From positions 3,519,501-3,583,500 of the forward strand of contig NZ_JACDXJ010000001.1 of NCBI RefSeq assembly GCF_013520865.1: 64,000 bases of DNA, read 5' to 3'. The translations under genes were made by a program, and so were the position numbers. Below the pieces are notes generated by a model, which was given only the letters and a program-made list of their open reading frames with translations, was not told where the DNA came from and ran no database searches. The first letter of the stretch is position 1, and every line of letters starts with the position of its first letter. Origin of the DNA: Microvirga mediterraneensis. Its GTDB lineage: Bacteria > Pseudomonadota > Alphaproteobacteria > Rhizobiales > Beijerinckiaceae. Below are positions 49,937-57,031 of this stretch, one piece after another.

Positions 49937-50106
49937 TGCCCCACTTCTCCAAGGAAGAGCGCGAAGTCCTGATCCCTCTCATTGAGGATTGGGCCAAGAA
50001 CGCGAAGGACGAGAACGCTCGGCGGCAGCTCACCCGCTCCCTCAAGCGGTTGCAGGACTCCGATCGTCACCATGCAGCCAAGGACGCCGAAGGGAGGAAG
50101 GCATGA
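49936..50106 (+). CDS. Phage small protein
   Basis: A 56-residue, highly charged helical peptide (FSKEEREVLIPLIEDWAKNAKDENARRQLTRSLKRLQDSDRHHAAKD). Starts at the ATG overlapping the previous stop (TAATG). No family known. Confidence 0.55.
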   Translation: MPHFSKEEREVLIPLIEDWAKNAKDENARRQLTRSLKRLQDSDRHHAAKDAEGRKA

Positions 50107-50297
50107 GCAAGCGCCGCCCCTGGAGCGAAGCGGACGACCGGTTTCTAACGACCTACTACGGCGAGTGCGGCGTCTCCGCTGAAATGCTCGCCGAAGACCT
50201 GCAACGCACGGTCGGATCTGTCAGGCAGCGTCTTCTGGTTTTGGGCGTGAAGGCTCCTGAATGGAAGCGCAAGTCAAAACAAGGAGCACAGTCATGA
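50103..50297 (+). CDS. Phage Myb/SANT-like DNA-binding protein
   Basis: A 64-residue protein with the sequence RPWSEADDRFLTTYYGECGVSAEMLAEDLQRTVGSVRQRLLVLGVK, typical of Myb-like helix-turn-helix (W at start, 'GxS...LA..L.RT..SVR.R'). Basic tail. Probably regulatory. ATGA overlaps on both sides. Confidence 0.7.
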   Translation: MSKRRPWSEADDRFLTTYYGECGVSAEMLAEDLQRTVGSVRQRLLVLGVKAPEWKRKSKQGAQS

Positions 50298-50422
50298 ACC
50301 TCTGCTCTCCCCGCTGCAAGGCCTACTGCGAGAAGGCGTTCACGATCTTTCTGATCGCCACGATCCCCGCTCTGGTCGGGTTCATCGTCTTCGCTGCCTG
50401 CCAGGCGATGAAGACACCATGA
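50294..50422 (+). CDS. 42-residue phage membrane peptide
   Basis: ATG overlaps the previous stop (ATGA) and the stop overlaps the next ATG. Translation MNLCSPRCKAYCEKAFTIFL then IATIPALVGFIVFAACQAMK: Cys-rich cytoplasmic start and one membrane helix. The perfect nesting supports it. Confidence 0.6.
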   Translation: MNLCSPRCKAYCEKAFTIFLIATIPALVGFIVFAACQAMKTP

Positions 50423-50565
50423 AGCCGGTCGTGATCAATCCGCGCTGGCGCGGACCTCTCACCAAGCGGGCCGAACGTGTCCGCATCGAAACAACGGCGC
50501 GTCTGTGCCGTGAGCTGGGGCGCGAGAAGCCGGTGATCCGGCTCCCCAAGGGAGACCAGAAATGA
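50419..50565 (+). CDS. 48-residue phage peptide
   Basis: Basic peptide (MKPVVINPRWRGPLTKRAER, then VRIETTARLCRELGREKPVIRLPKG). Nested by four-base overlaps between the membrane peptide and the next gene. Function unknown. Confidence 0.6.
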   Translation: MKPVVINPRWRGPLTKRAERVRIETTARLCRELGREKPVIRLPKGDQK

Positions 50566-50828
50566 CCATCCTAAAAGCCTTCGGCCCACGTGCCCGAGAG
50601 ATCAAGCATTCGGTCGACAACTTCGCCCACTGTGCCGACATCGCCGCCGCCTACATGAGCGACACGGCCAACGGACCCGGGCAGGCGGAATACGACATCG
50701 AGCAAGCCGTCAAGGAATTGCGCCGCGCCGCCGACACCCTGGAAGCGCTGGACGCCAAGATCAAAGCGGCCCGCCCGATGACACAGCAGGCCCCGCGTGT
50801 TCCCGTTCTCACATACGGACAGTACTGA
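50562..50828 (+). CDS. Phage hypothetical protein
   Basis: An 88-residue helical protein (RAREIKHSVDNFAHCADIAAAYMSDTANGPGQAEYDIEQAVKELRRAADTLEALDAKIKAARP). Immediately before the Gp157-like gene. No recognised domain. Confidence 0.65.
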   Translation: MTILKAFGPRAREIKHSVDNFAHCADIAAAYMSDTANGPGQAEYDIEQAVKELRRAADTLEALDAKIKAARPMTQQAPRVPVLTYGQY

Positions 50829-51331
50829 TGAACCCCATTCAAATCTCTGCCCTTGAGCGGCAGATCGAAGACCTGATCGCCTCCTATCCGGAGCTTGCCG
50901 AAGACGAGACGCTGCGGGCGGATATGGTCCAAGGCTCCACCGATGCCGAGGAGATCCTCTCCAAGGTGGTTGATCGGATGATGGAAGCCGAGAGCATGGC
51001 TTCCGCAATCGGCAAGCGGGTAGACGATCTGAAGTCGCGTCAGGCTGCCTACGACCGCCGCAGCGATGCAATGCGCAAGCTGGCGTTCCGCATCATGAGT
51101 GCGGCCCAGGTGCGCAAGATGCCCCTACCCGAGGCGACCCTCTCAATCCGGGCCGTTCCTCAGTCAGTCGTTGTGACGGACATGACCAAGCTCCCGCGTG
51201 AATACGTGAAGACCAAGACCGAGGAGAGCGCCGATCGACAGAAGCTCAAAGAGGCTCTGCAGGAAGGCAAGGAGATCCCCGGCGCCATGCTGTCGAACGG
51301 TGGCGAGACGCTCGCGGTAAAGGTGAAGTGA
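50828..51331 (+). CDS. Gp157-like protein (siphovirus Gp157 family)
   Basis: The 167-residue protein has a coiled-coil first half (IEDLIASYPELAEDETLRADMVQGSTDAEEILSKVVDRMM) and a conserved C-terminal beta segment (MPLPEATLSIRAVPQSVVVTDMTKLPREYVKTKTEESADRQKLKEALQEGKEIPGAMLSNGGETLAVK), characteristic of the Gp157 family, often beside single-strand annealing genes. Role in phage DNA metabolism or resistance is suggested for relatives. Confidence 0.85.
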   Translation: MNPIQISALERQIEDLIASYPELAEDETLRADMVQGSTDAEEILSKVVDRMMEAESMASAIGKRVDDLKSRQAAYDRRSDAMRKLAFRIMSAAQVRKMPLPEATLSIRAVPQSVVVTDMTKLPREYVKTKTEESADRQKLKEALQEGKEIPGAMLSNGGETLAVKVK

Positions 51332-51948
51332 TGAACCACAAGGACAAGAAGATTGCCGAGACCCTCGCCAAGTTTGGCGAGCCTATGGGCGACAACATCT
51401 GGCGCGTCCAAGGGACAGCAGTCATCTACCACAAGACGCTTGAGCGGATCGCAGCGCAGGCAAAGATCCAGTTCGACGTTCCGACCGTCCTTCGTGCCGA
51501 GAAGGAGGAAGCTGTCCTGATGGTCGTGGGCCGGATGGGCGACCGCCTGGAATGGTCCATTGGTGAAGCCACCATCGGCATGAACTACCGGGTTTCCGGC
51601 AAGCAAGCAGCCTACCCCTATGCCATGGCCGAGAAGCGCGCGAAGGATCGCGTCATCCTGAAACTGATCGAACTCTCTGGCGACGTGTATTCGGAAGAGG
51701 AAGCCGACGAGTTCAAGGAGAGCCGACCGGATCGCGGCCAGTCTCAGCAACGACAGGAGCAGCGCCAGAGCACGAAGGTGAGCGAGGCCGACATCATTGC
51801 CGAGTTCCGGAAGGCCGGCAGCGTGGAAAGCCTGAAGGGAGTCTATGCGACGGCCAAGCAGTACATCGATCTGATGAACGAGAAGGCTGTCGATGAGGTG
51901 CGCACAGCCTACACCGAACGGCTCCATGAGCTCCGGGAGGCGGCATGA
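51331..51948 (+). CDS. Phage protein in the recombination slot
   Basis: The 205-residue protein contains RVQGTAVIYHKTLERIAAQAKIQFDVPTVLRAEKEEAVLMVVGRMGDRLEWSIGEATIGMNYRVSGKQAAYPYAMAEKRAKDRVILKLIELSGDVYSEEEADEF. It resembles uncharacterised phage proteins found between Gp157 and NinB genes, where annealing proteins usually lie. The MAEKRAKDRVILKLI segment recalls that of Rad52/ERF-like proteins. An annealing function is a hypothesis. Confidence 0.65.
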   Translation: MNHKDKKIAETLAKFGEPMGDNIWRVQGTAVIYHKTLERIAAQAKIQFDVPTVLRAEKEEAVLMVVGRMGDRLEWSIGEATIGMNYRVSGKQAAYPYAMAEKRAKDRVILKLIELSGDVYSEEEADEFKESRPDRGQSQQRQEQRQSTKVSEADIIAEFRKAGSVESLKGVYATAKQYIDLMNEKAVDEVRTAYTERLHELREAA

Positions 51949-52379
51949 CCACCCGCGTCGTCGCCACGGAAGCTGACCGGCAAGGTCTGATGCGCCTGAT
52001 CCAGGCCCGCGAGCTTCCCTTCACGGTTGAGATCGTGAAGGGCAAGCGTCGCTCCGTCGATCAAAACAGGCTGCAGCGCCGACTCTTGAGCGAGATTGCC
52101 GAGCAGACCGACCAGACCGCGGAGGAGGTTCGCGCCTACTGCAAGTTAACGATCGGCATCCCAATCCTGCGGTCTGAAAGCGAGCTGTTCGCGCAGAAGT
52201 ACGACGCGCATATCCGCTCCCTGCCCTATGCGACCAAGCTGGCAATGATGGCTGAGCCGTTCGACTTTCCCGTAACTCGTTTGATGTCGGTGGCGCAGAA
52301 GACCCGCTACCTCGATGAGATCCAGCGCCACTTTGGCGCCCAAGGCGTGATCTTCTCTTCTCCCCTGGAGGCAGCATGA
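51945..52379 (+). CDS. NinB-like recombination protein
   Basis: The 144-residue protein matches NinB: FTVEIVKGKRRSVDQNRLQRRLLSEIAEQTDQTAEEVRAYCKLTIGIPIL...MSVAQKTRYLDEIQRHFGAQGV. Lambda NinB (Orf) binds SSB and single-stranded DNA and helps start recombination in a RecBCD-independent way. ATGA overlaps on both sides. Confidence 0.87.
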   Translation: MTTRVVATEADRQGLMRLIQARELPFTVEIVKGKRRSVDQNRLQRRLLSEIAEQTDQTAEEVRAYCKLTIGIPILRSESELFAQKYDAHIRSLPYATKLAMMAEPFDFPVTRLMSVAQKTRYLDEIQRHFGAQGVIFSSPLEAA

Positions 52380-52735
52380 CCGATCCCCGCCCCTCCCTCT
52401 CTGACAAGAAGCGCCGGGAGCTCTTCCTCATGCACGGCGGCGTCTGCCACCTGTGTGGGATGAAGATCGACGGCACCCGCCAGCGCTGGGAAGTCGAGCA
52501 TGTCATCCCCCGCTCCATGCTTGGGAAGCTTGCCGACACCGACGACAACATGAAGCCTGCGCATGTCGACTGCCACAAGGTCAAGACGGCCGAGGATAAG
52601 GGGAACCTGGCTCGAGCCGTTCGCCGGCAGGATCGCCATACAGGCGTTCACCGATCAAAGACGCCCATGCCGTTCGGACGCAATTCGCCATTTAAGAAGC
52701 GGATGGATGGGTCTGTCGTTCGGAGGTCGAAATGA
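52376..52735 (+). CDS. HNH endonuclease (rightward operon)
   Basis: The 119-residue protein: RELFLMHGGVCHLCGMKIDGTRQRWEVEHVIPRSMLGKLADTDDNMKPAHVDCHKVKTAEDKGNLARAVRR. CHLCG pair, VEHVIPRS and PAHVDCHKVKTAED give a full HNH fold. Linked to NinB, so it may act in recombination. The C-terminal tail is basic. Confidence 0.9.
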   Translation: MTDPRPSLSDKKRRELFLMHGGVCHLCGMKIDGTRQRWEVEHVIPRSMLGKLADTDDNMKPAHVDCHKVKTAEDKGNLARAVRRQDRHTGVHRSKTPMPFGRNSPFKKRMDGSVVRRSK

Positions 52736-53004
52736 TCACCGTTCAAGACCGCTATGCGCAGGAGTGGCGCCCGGGTTCCTGGCGCAAGCAGGGCGTGGAC
52801 TGGAGCTGGCGCCGAGGCACGCTCGGCGGATCCCGCTGGCGCATGCGGCTCGATGGCGTGACGGTCGGATCTGTGTGGCCCTCTGGTGCCGGCTGGCGGG
52901 CCTTCGGCGGCATCGGATCCACGGCCAAGAGCCTCGGCGTCTATGACGATCTGGAGCGGGCCAAGACCATCGTAGAGGCATGGACGAGAGGGGTTGAACA
53001 ATGA
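52732..53004 (+). CDS. Phage hypothetical protein
   Basis: A 90-residue Trp/Gly-rich protein (EWRPGSWRKQGVDWSWRRGTLGGSRWRMRLDGVTVGSVWPSGAGWRAFGG). Beta-strand pattern with repeated aromatic positions. Similar small 'W-G' proteins appear in alphaproteobacterial phages; function unknown. Confidence 0.65.
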   Translation: MITVQDRYAQEWRPGSWRKQGVDWSWRRGTLGGSRWRMRLDGVTVGSVWPSGAGWRAFGGIGSTAKSLGVYDDLERAKTIVEAWTRGVEQ

Positions 53005-53573
53005 GCACGACCGAGACCGAGAAGACCCTCCCCCCTGGAGATGTAGAGAAGGTGATAGCCCGACTGCGCGGGTTTCGATCCATCAATGAGTGGGGCGACC
53101 CATGTCATCATACGGAACTCGACGCAATCGCCGATCAGTTCGCCTCCCTCCTCACCACCTCTACAGAGGGAAACAAGAGGCTGAGAGTGGAGAATGAGCG
53201 GCTACGGGCGGATTTGCACGACGAATGCTTTGAGCATGGCAAGGTGATCGCCCAAAGGGACGCCTCTCAATCTCAAGCAGAAGCGATGAAGGCGGCTCTG
53301 GAGGAGTCCGCCAAGATCGTCCGCGCTTATGAAGATGCAAAACGCGATTGGGGCAACGAGATCGAGCGGCTACAGGGCGTCAAGGCACGTCTGGAGGGGG
53401 AACTGCTCGACATGACCGAAACCGCCAGCCACGCCCGCTCCGAGGCCAAGCGGTTACGCGAAGCCCTCAAGGGAGAGATGCGCAGCACCGGGCTCTATCG
53501 CCCTTCGATGAGGCAGATGGATGAGGGAGATGCTGCCCTCTCCATAAAGGGAGGCGAGAGCAATGGCCGGTAA
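53001..53573 (+). CDS. Phage hypothetical coiled-coil protein
   Basis: A 190-residue protein starting TEKTLPPGDVEKVIARLRGFRSINEWGDPCHHTELDAIADQFASLL, then a long coiled coil (GNKRLRVENERLRADLHDE; ERLQGVKARLEGELLDMTETASHARSEAKRLREALK). Such proteins (Lar/ead-like composites) are common and of unknown role. Confidence 0.65.
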   Translation: MSTTETEKTLPPGDVEKVIARLRGFRSINEWGDPCHHTELDAIADQFASLLTTSTEGNKRLRVENERLRADLHDECFEHGKVIAQRDASQSQAEAMKAALEESAKIVRAYEDAKRDWGNEIERLQGVKARLEGELLDMTETASHARSEAKRLREALKGEMRSTGLYRPSMRQMDEGDAALSIKGGESNGR

Positions 53574-53850
53574 GATGACAGATTGGATCGACGTGAATGA
53601 TCGCCTCCCCGGCGAGCAGGGCCAGGACAGCGAGGATGTGCTGTGCTTCCTCAACGGCCATTGCGGCATTCTCGATACCGAGGCTCGTATGGGCGGCGGA
53701 TGGGGCATTCGGCTGGGGTTCTATGACGCCGGTAAGCGCATGTTCCGCTGCTCTGGCCAGCCCACATGGGAGGTGACCCATTGGATGCCTCTCCCCGAGC
53801 CTCCCTCCCTCACCCGCCCCACCATCAAGAATGAGACACGCCATGACTGA
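53563..53850 (+). CDS. DUF551 domain protein
   Basis: The 95-residue protein fits DUF551 (WIDVNDRLPGEQGQDSEDVLCFLNGHCGI...GWGIRLGFYDAGKRMFRCSGQPTWEVTHWMPLPEPP): the WIxVxDxLP start and VTHWMPLPxPP end are the signature. Very common in phages as a DNA-independent accessory; function unknown. Overlaps the previous gene by 11 bases. Confidence 0.85.
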   Translation: MAGKMTDWIDVNDRLPGEQGQDSEDVLCFLNGHCGILDTEARMGGGWGIRLGFYDAGKRMFRCSGQPTWEVTHWMPLPEPPSLTRPTIKNETRHD

Positions 53851-54508
53851 GATGCGAGAGAAGATCCTCGAGCGCGCCCTCCGTTCGATTATGCAAGCCT
53901 GCGAAGATGGTCGTGTCTGCGATGATGTGGCTTGGTACGACCAGTACATCACCCTGTACGACTTCTGCGCCACGGAACTGGAACGCAGCCAGAATGCTGA
54001 GGCTCAGACGGAACTCGCCCTCCTGTCCCAATCCTCTCCTTCGGGAGGGGGTATGAGTAAGGGCGCACCCCTGACGGGGCCAGGCTCTCGTCCTGCGGAC
54101 CATGCCCTTTCAGGTCATGGCCGTTCCGGCTTCGATCCTTTGCGCGAGACGGAGGCAAGCCGCCATGTTGAACGCATCACGCAAAGCATTCTGGACAACT
54201 GCCCAGGCGCGACACCTGACGGTGCCCGGTATGCTGCGGTTGAACCGGCCCAGGAAATTGAGCGGCTGGAGCGAGAGCGCGACGGCGCACACAAAGCCGC
54301 CGATTGGAATATGCTGGTTGTGGCCGACAGGGATGCTGAAAACGAGCGGCTGAAGGCGGAGATTAAAGCTGTCCGCGAGGGCATCCAGAAAGCCAAGAAC
54401 ATGCTGGACGAAGGTATCCCATCAGGAGAGCCCGTCCACCCTGTCTCCGCCTACCTAACGACGCTCGCCGTGCGCCTTGGAGAAGCCTTCAAAGGAGAGA
54501 AGGCATGA
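53843..54508 (+). CDS. Phage hypothetical protein
   Basis: The 221-residue protein (from ATG 53843) joins an N-terminal helical part (MREKILERALRSIMQACEDGRVCDDVAWYDQYITLYDFCATELE), a low-complexity linker and a C-terminal coiled coil (AAVEPAQEIERLERERDGAHKAADWN; ENERLKAEIKAVREGIQKAKNMLDEG). A mosaic of pieces found in other phage early genes. Start uncertain. Confidence 0.6.
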   Translation: MTEMREKILERALRSIMQACEDGRVCDDVAWYDQYITLYDFCATELERSQNAEAQTELALLSQSSPSGGGMSKGAPLTGPGSRPADHALSGHGRSGFDPLRETEASRHVERITQSILDNCPGATPDGARYAAVEPAQEIERLERERDGAHKAADWNMLVVADRDAENERLKAEIKAVREGIQKAKNMLDEGIPSGEPVHPVSAYLTTLAVRLGEAFKGEKA

Positions 54509-54933
54509 GTGACATCGTTAAGCGGCTACGCCAGTGGGACGAGAACAGCCAGTTTGGGAAAGCCCTCTTAGTGGAGGCGGCTGGCGAGATCGAGCGGCTG
54601 CGGAAGGACGCCGCGCGGCTCGATTTCCTCGACGGGCTGAATGCTCGGCTCAATACGGCCTGGGGCACGACCTACAAATGGGAGCTGGTCATCAACCACA
54701 ACGTCAACCGTCTGCTGCTGTCGGACATGAAGGTTGACCTGAACGACATGGCGGCAAATGGCCTGAAGTCGTGCCGGGACGCCATCGACGCGGCAATGGT
54801 TCGCGTCAGCGATCTGCGCCCCGAAGGGGTCAAGACCGAAGGGCTTGATCCGAAGGACGCGAGCGCGGTCGGCGTAGCCGAGACGCCCTTTTCCCCCTCT
54901 TCAATCTCCCAGGAACAGGAGAAGGGGGTATGA
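54505..54933 (+). CDS. Phage hypothetical protein
   Basis: A 142-residue protein: SDIVKRLRQWDENSQFGKALLVEAAGEIERLRKDAARLDFLDGLNARLNTAWGTTYKWELVINHNVNRLLLSDM, then LKSCRDAIDAAM. The opening (SDIVxRLR...LLxEAAxEIERLR) is widespread in phage proteins of unknown role. The last 45 residues are disordered. Confidence 0.68.
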   Translation: MSDIVKRLRQWDENSQFGKALLVEAAGEIERLRKDAARLDFLDGLNARLNTAWGTTYKWELVINHNVNRLLLSDMKVDLNDMAANGLKSCRDAIDAAMVRVSDLRPEGVKTEGLDPKDASAVGVAETPFSPSSISQEQEKGV

Positions 54934-55235
54934 GACGACACGAGCGGGAAGGCTACACCAAAGGCGATATCCAACGCCGTGCCAATGACGCCCTTGTAGC
55001 CGATCAGGAACGCCGAGGCTTAGATGTGCGTGGCTGGTCTATCCCAGGCACAGCCGCCCGAGGGTTCGCAGAATTGGCCGCGGCCGCATGGAACAGGTTC
55101 TACCGGCTTTGGCTCTTGCGGGCTTACCTCACACCCTATGAACGTGAATACCATCTGCGCCGAGCCCGCATCTGCTTAGATTATGCCCGCCAATGCGACA
55201 GACCCCGCTTGCCGGGCGCTTCCCTAACCCCCTGA
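54930..55235 (+). CDS. Phage hypothetical protein
   Basis: A 101-residue basic protein (REGYTKGDIQRRANDALVADQERRGLDVRGWSIPGTAARGFAELAAAAWNRFYRLWLLRAYLTPYEREYHLRRARICLDYARQ). Helical, rich in Arg and Tyr. Last gene before a short gap and the integrase-convergent end. No family known. Confidence 0.6.
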   Translation: MRRHEREGYTKGDIQRRANDALVADQERRGLDVRGWSIPGTAARGFAELAAAAWNRFYRLWLLRAYLTPYEREYHLRRARICLDYARQCDRPRLPGASLTP

Positions 55236-55305
55236 ACTCAAACAATCGAAGCGCGGAGACGGAAGGGATCTGCGCTTCCCCTACGGTCATGGATGATTGA
55301 GGAAG

Positions 55306-55524
55306 ATGATGGGACAGGAGCCTGTCACAGAAGAGCGGTTGGAAAGGGCGCTCGCGTATGCGGCCTGGGTAGTTGCGCGGCATGGAGCGGTCTATGTGCC
55401 CCTCTTCGACCGGCTGGAGCGCGAGTTGACCGCCTACCGCAGCCAGCACTCCTCGATTGAGGAGCGCGTCAAGCGCCTCCTCTCGCCTCAGACCCGCGAT
55501 GGTGCCGTAAAGGCGATCCGCTGA
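55306..55524 (+). CDS. Phage small protein convergent with integrase
   Basis: A 72-residue protein (TEERLERALAYAAWVVARHGAVYVPLFDRLERELTAYRSQHSSIEERVKRLLSPQTRD). The ATG at 55306 follows GAGG by three bases. The 3' end overlaps the integrase 3' end by 37 bases in opposite direction, so convergent transcripts could interfere. Occurs where many phages place an excisionase, but no clear Xis signature is seen. Confidence 0.6.
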   Translation: MMGQEPVTEERLERALAYAAWVVARHGAVYVPLFDRLERELTAYRSQHSSIEERVKRLLSPQTRDGAVKAIR

Positions 55525-56795
55525 AGCCACTCCCGTTTCTGTGCCAGGCTTGGCCCTGTTCCGTACTTGGGTCGGCTGTATTTATGCCCCATGAGATTGG
55601 CGATGAGCTTTTCCGGGGCCTCCACGGCGGTAAGCCGGTCCTCGAAGGTATGCCGTAAAGAATAGAGGGTTTGCCCTTCCGGACGCAGCTTGGCGTTCCT
55701 CATCACCTTGTTGACGATGGCAGACAGGCCGGCGCCCTTATCCCGGTAGCGGGGGAAGCCGTCAGGCTGGGCCTCCATGGCCATGAGCGCCACCCCGACC
55801 AAAGGGATATCCCGTGCCGATTGCTCCGTCTTCATCTTCCGGCCAATCGGTCGGACGGAAACATAGGGGATCGCGGCGTTGAGATGGATCGTCCCTCGCG
55901 TCAGGTTCACGGCCTCGGACAGACGGAGCCCGGTTTCGGCGATCAGATACAGGACCCGCCGCGCCTCGTCGTTGAGTTGATCGAGCGCCCCGTCCTTCAA
56001 GATATGCTCCTGCACGAAGCTGGCGGGGTACGGGATGCGCGAGGCCGTGGACTCGCCCTCGATCCGCAATTCGCCGAAGACTGGCTGGAGCCCGAGCCGG
56101 TCGGCCCGTTCGATCTCGCGGAACATCTTGTTCAGGTGCCCGATGTCCTTGTTGGCGGTCCCAATATCGACCTCTCCAGTAAGAACACGGTCCTGCCACC
56201 AGACCCGGAAATCTAAGGCGTCGCCTCGGGTCACGCGGTTGATGGGCTTGTCGCCTATGACCTCCAGCAGGTTGGCGATGGCCCGCTTCTTCGGGTTCTT
56301 CCACTTGCGGATCTGGTCGGGCGACATGTTGACCCGAGAGGCCGCCGTGATGGTCTCGAACCGCTCGAACAGGCCAGAGAGGGACAATTCCGGCTCCGGC
56401 TCACCACCCAGGACAGCAGCATGAACTTGCTCATCATCGGGTAGCTTAAGAGCGATCAGGCGCTCGAACCGCTCCAGAATGTCGGCAATGGGCCGGTCCA
56501 CCAGCTCGGGCACGGTCGCATAGTCGAAGCCCAGGGACCGGGCACGGCGGCGGGCCTCCATATAGCGGTCGCGGGCCTCCATCGACCGGCCGTCCCTCAG
56601 CCCCTTCCAGTAGGCTTCCGTTTCCTTATTCAGGCGCTCGGCCACCTTGCGGGCTCTGACGGCTCTAGGGTCATCGGCAATGCGGATCTTGGTGGAGAGC
56701 TTGACCACGCCCCGCAGATCGAGCTTTGTGAACTCGTCGGGCACCCGTCTGGCGTATTGCCAGAACCCGTTTCTCTTGGTCAGATAATCGGCCAA
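55488..56795 (-). CDS. int: Tyrosine recombinase / phage integrase
   Basis: Site-specific recombinase joining attP to the tRNA-Ser attB. Recognisable: SAM-like N-terminal arm (ADYLTKRNGFWQYARRVPDEFTKLDLRG), catalytic Arg in AETGLRLSEAVNLTRG, box II YSLRHTFEDRL (Tyr where His is more usual at its first position), and GHKYSRPKYG with the nucleophile Tyr near the end. The frame runs to 56972, but bases beyond 56936 are chromosomal, so I place the start at the TTG 56795 (AGG seven bases upstream), giving 435 residues. Confidence 0.9.
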   Translation of the reverse strand: MADYLTKRNGFWQYARRVPDEFTKLDLRGVVKLSTKIRIADDPRAVRARKVAERLNKETEAYWKGLRDGRSMEARDRYMEARRRARSLGFDYATVPELVDRPIADILERFERLIALKLPDDEQVHAAVLGGEPEPELSLSGLFERFETITAASRVNMSPDQIRKWKNPKKRAIANLLEVIGDKPINRVTRGDALDFRVWWQDRVLTGEVDIGTANKDIGHLNKMFREIERADRLGLQPVFGELRIEGESTASRIPYPASFVQEHILKDGALDQLNDEARRVLYLIAETGLRLSEAVNLTRGTIHLNAAIPYVSVRPIGRKMKTEQSARDIPLVGVALMAMEAQPDGFPRYRDKGAGLSAIVNKVMRNAKLRPEGQTLYSLRHTFEDRLTAVEAPEKLIANLMGHKYSRPKYGTGPSLAQKREWLQRIAFTAPSRV

Positions 56796-56809
56796 TTGGA
56801 TGCCTGCAT

Positions 56810-56834
56810 GTTGGACGCCGTGTTGGACGTTTTG
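56810..56834 (+). repeat. Putative integrase arm-type sites, right end
   Basis: Direct copies of GTTGGACG at 56810 and 56822, 12 bases apart; the second extends to TGTTGGACGTTTTG, identical to 12531-12544. They lie just upstream of the proposed integrase start, so integrase binding could also control its own gene. Confidence 0.6.
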
Positions 56835-56917
56835 TGGCAGACATCGAAGGAGGGAGTCAAGGAAAGTTTCAAAAAACCCTTGCTTTTCAATGAGAAATGG
56901 GGATGATGGTTGACGGA

Positions 56918-56936
56918 CTCCGTCTCCGCCATTTCC
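56918..56936 (+). other. attR: attR core (prophage right attachment site)
   Basis: The 19 bases CTCCGTCTCCGCCATTTCC repeat the tRNA-Ser 3' end at 12439-12457. The stretch to the left lies in phage DNA; to the right the chromosome resumes. Confidence 0.92.
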
Positions 56937-57031
56937 CACGGCTCCATTCTTCTGAAAATCTTCGGCTGTCATCCGTGCGCGGACCTGTGGTAGGAGCCTG
57001 GCCTGTGATCGGGCATGGGGAGAATCGCATC

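Larger units (their letters stand above)
12439..56936. mobile_element. Apparently complete siphovirus-type prophage inserted in tRNA-Ser
   Basis: Bounded by identical 19-bp att cores. It contains integrase, CI-type repressor, Cro-like protein, TerS/TerL, portal, protease, HK97 capsid, connectors, tail tube, tail chaperone, tape measure, tail tip, tailspike, holin and endolysin. All structural frames look intact. Modules run leftward from the immunity region (about 47.4 kb) to lysis (14.4 kb); a rightward early operon runs from 48.6 to 55.5 kb; a short block at 12.5-14.3 kb reads inward from attL. Confidence 0.95.

Noticed and set aside
56897..57031. N-terminal extension of the RidA frame across attR
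   Set aside because: It reads through the attachment core and phage DNA; the family length is met by the GTG at 57032.
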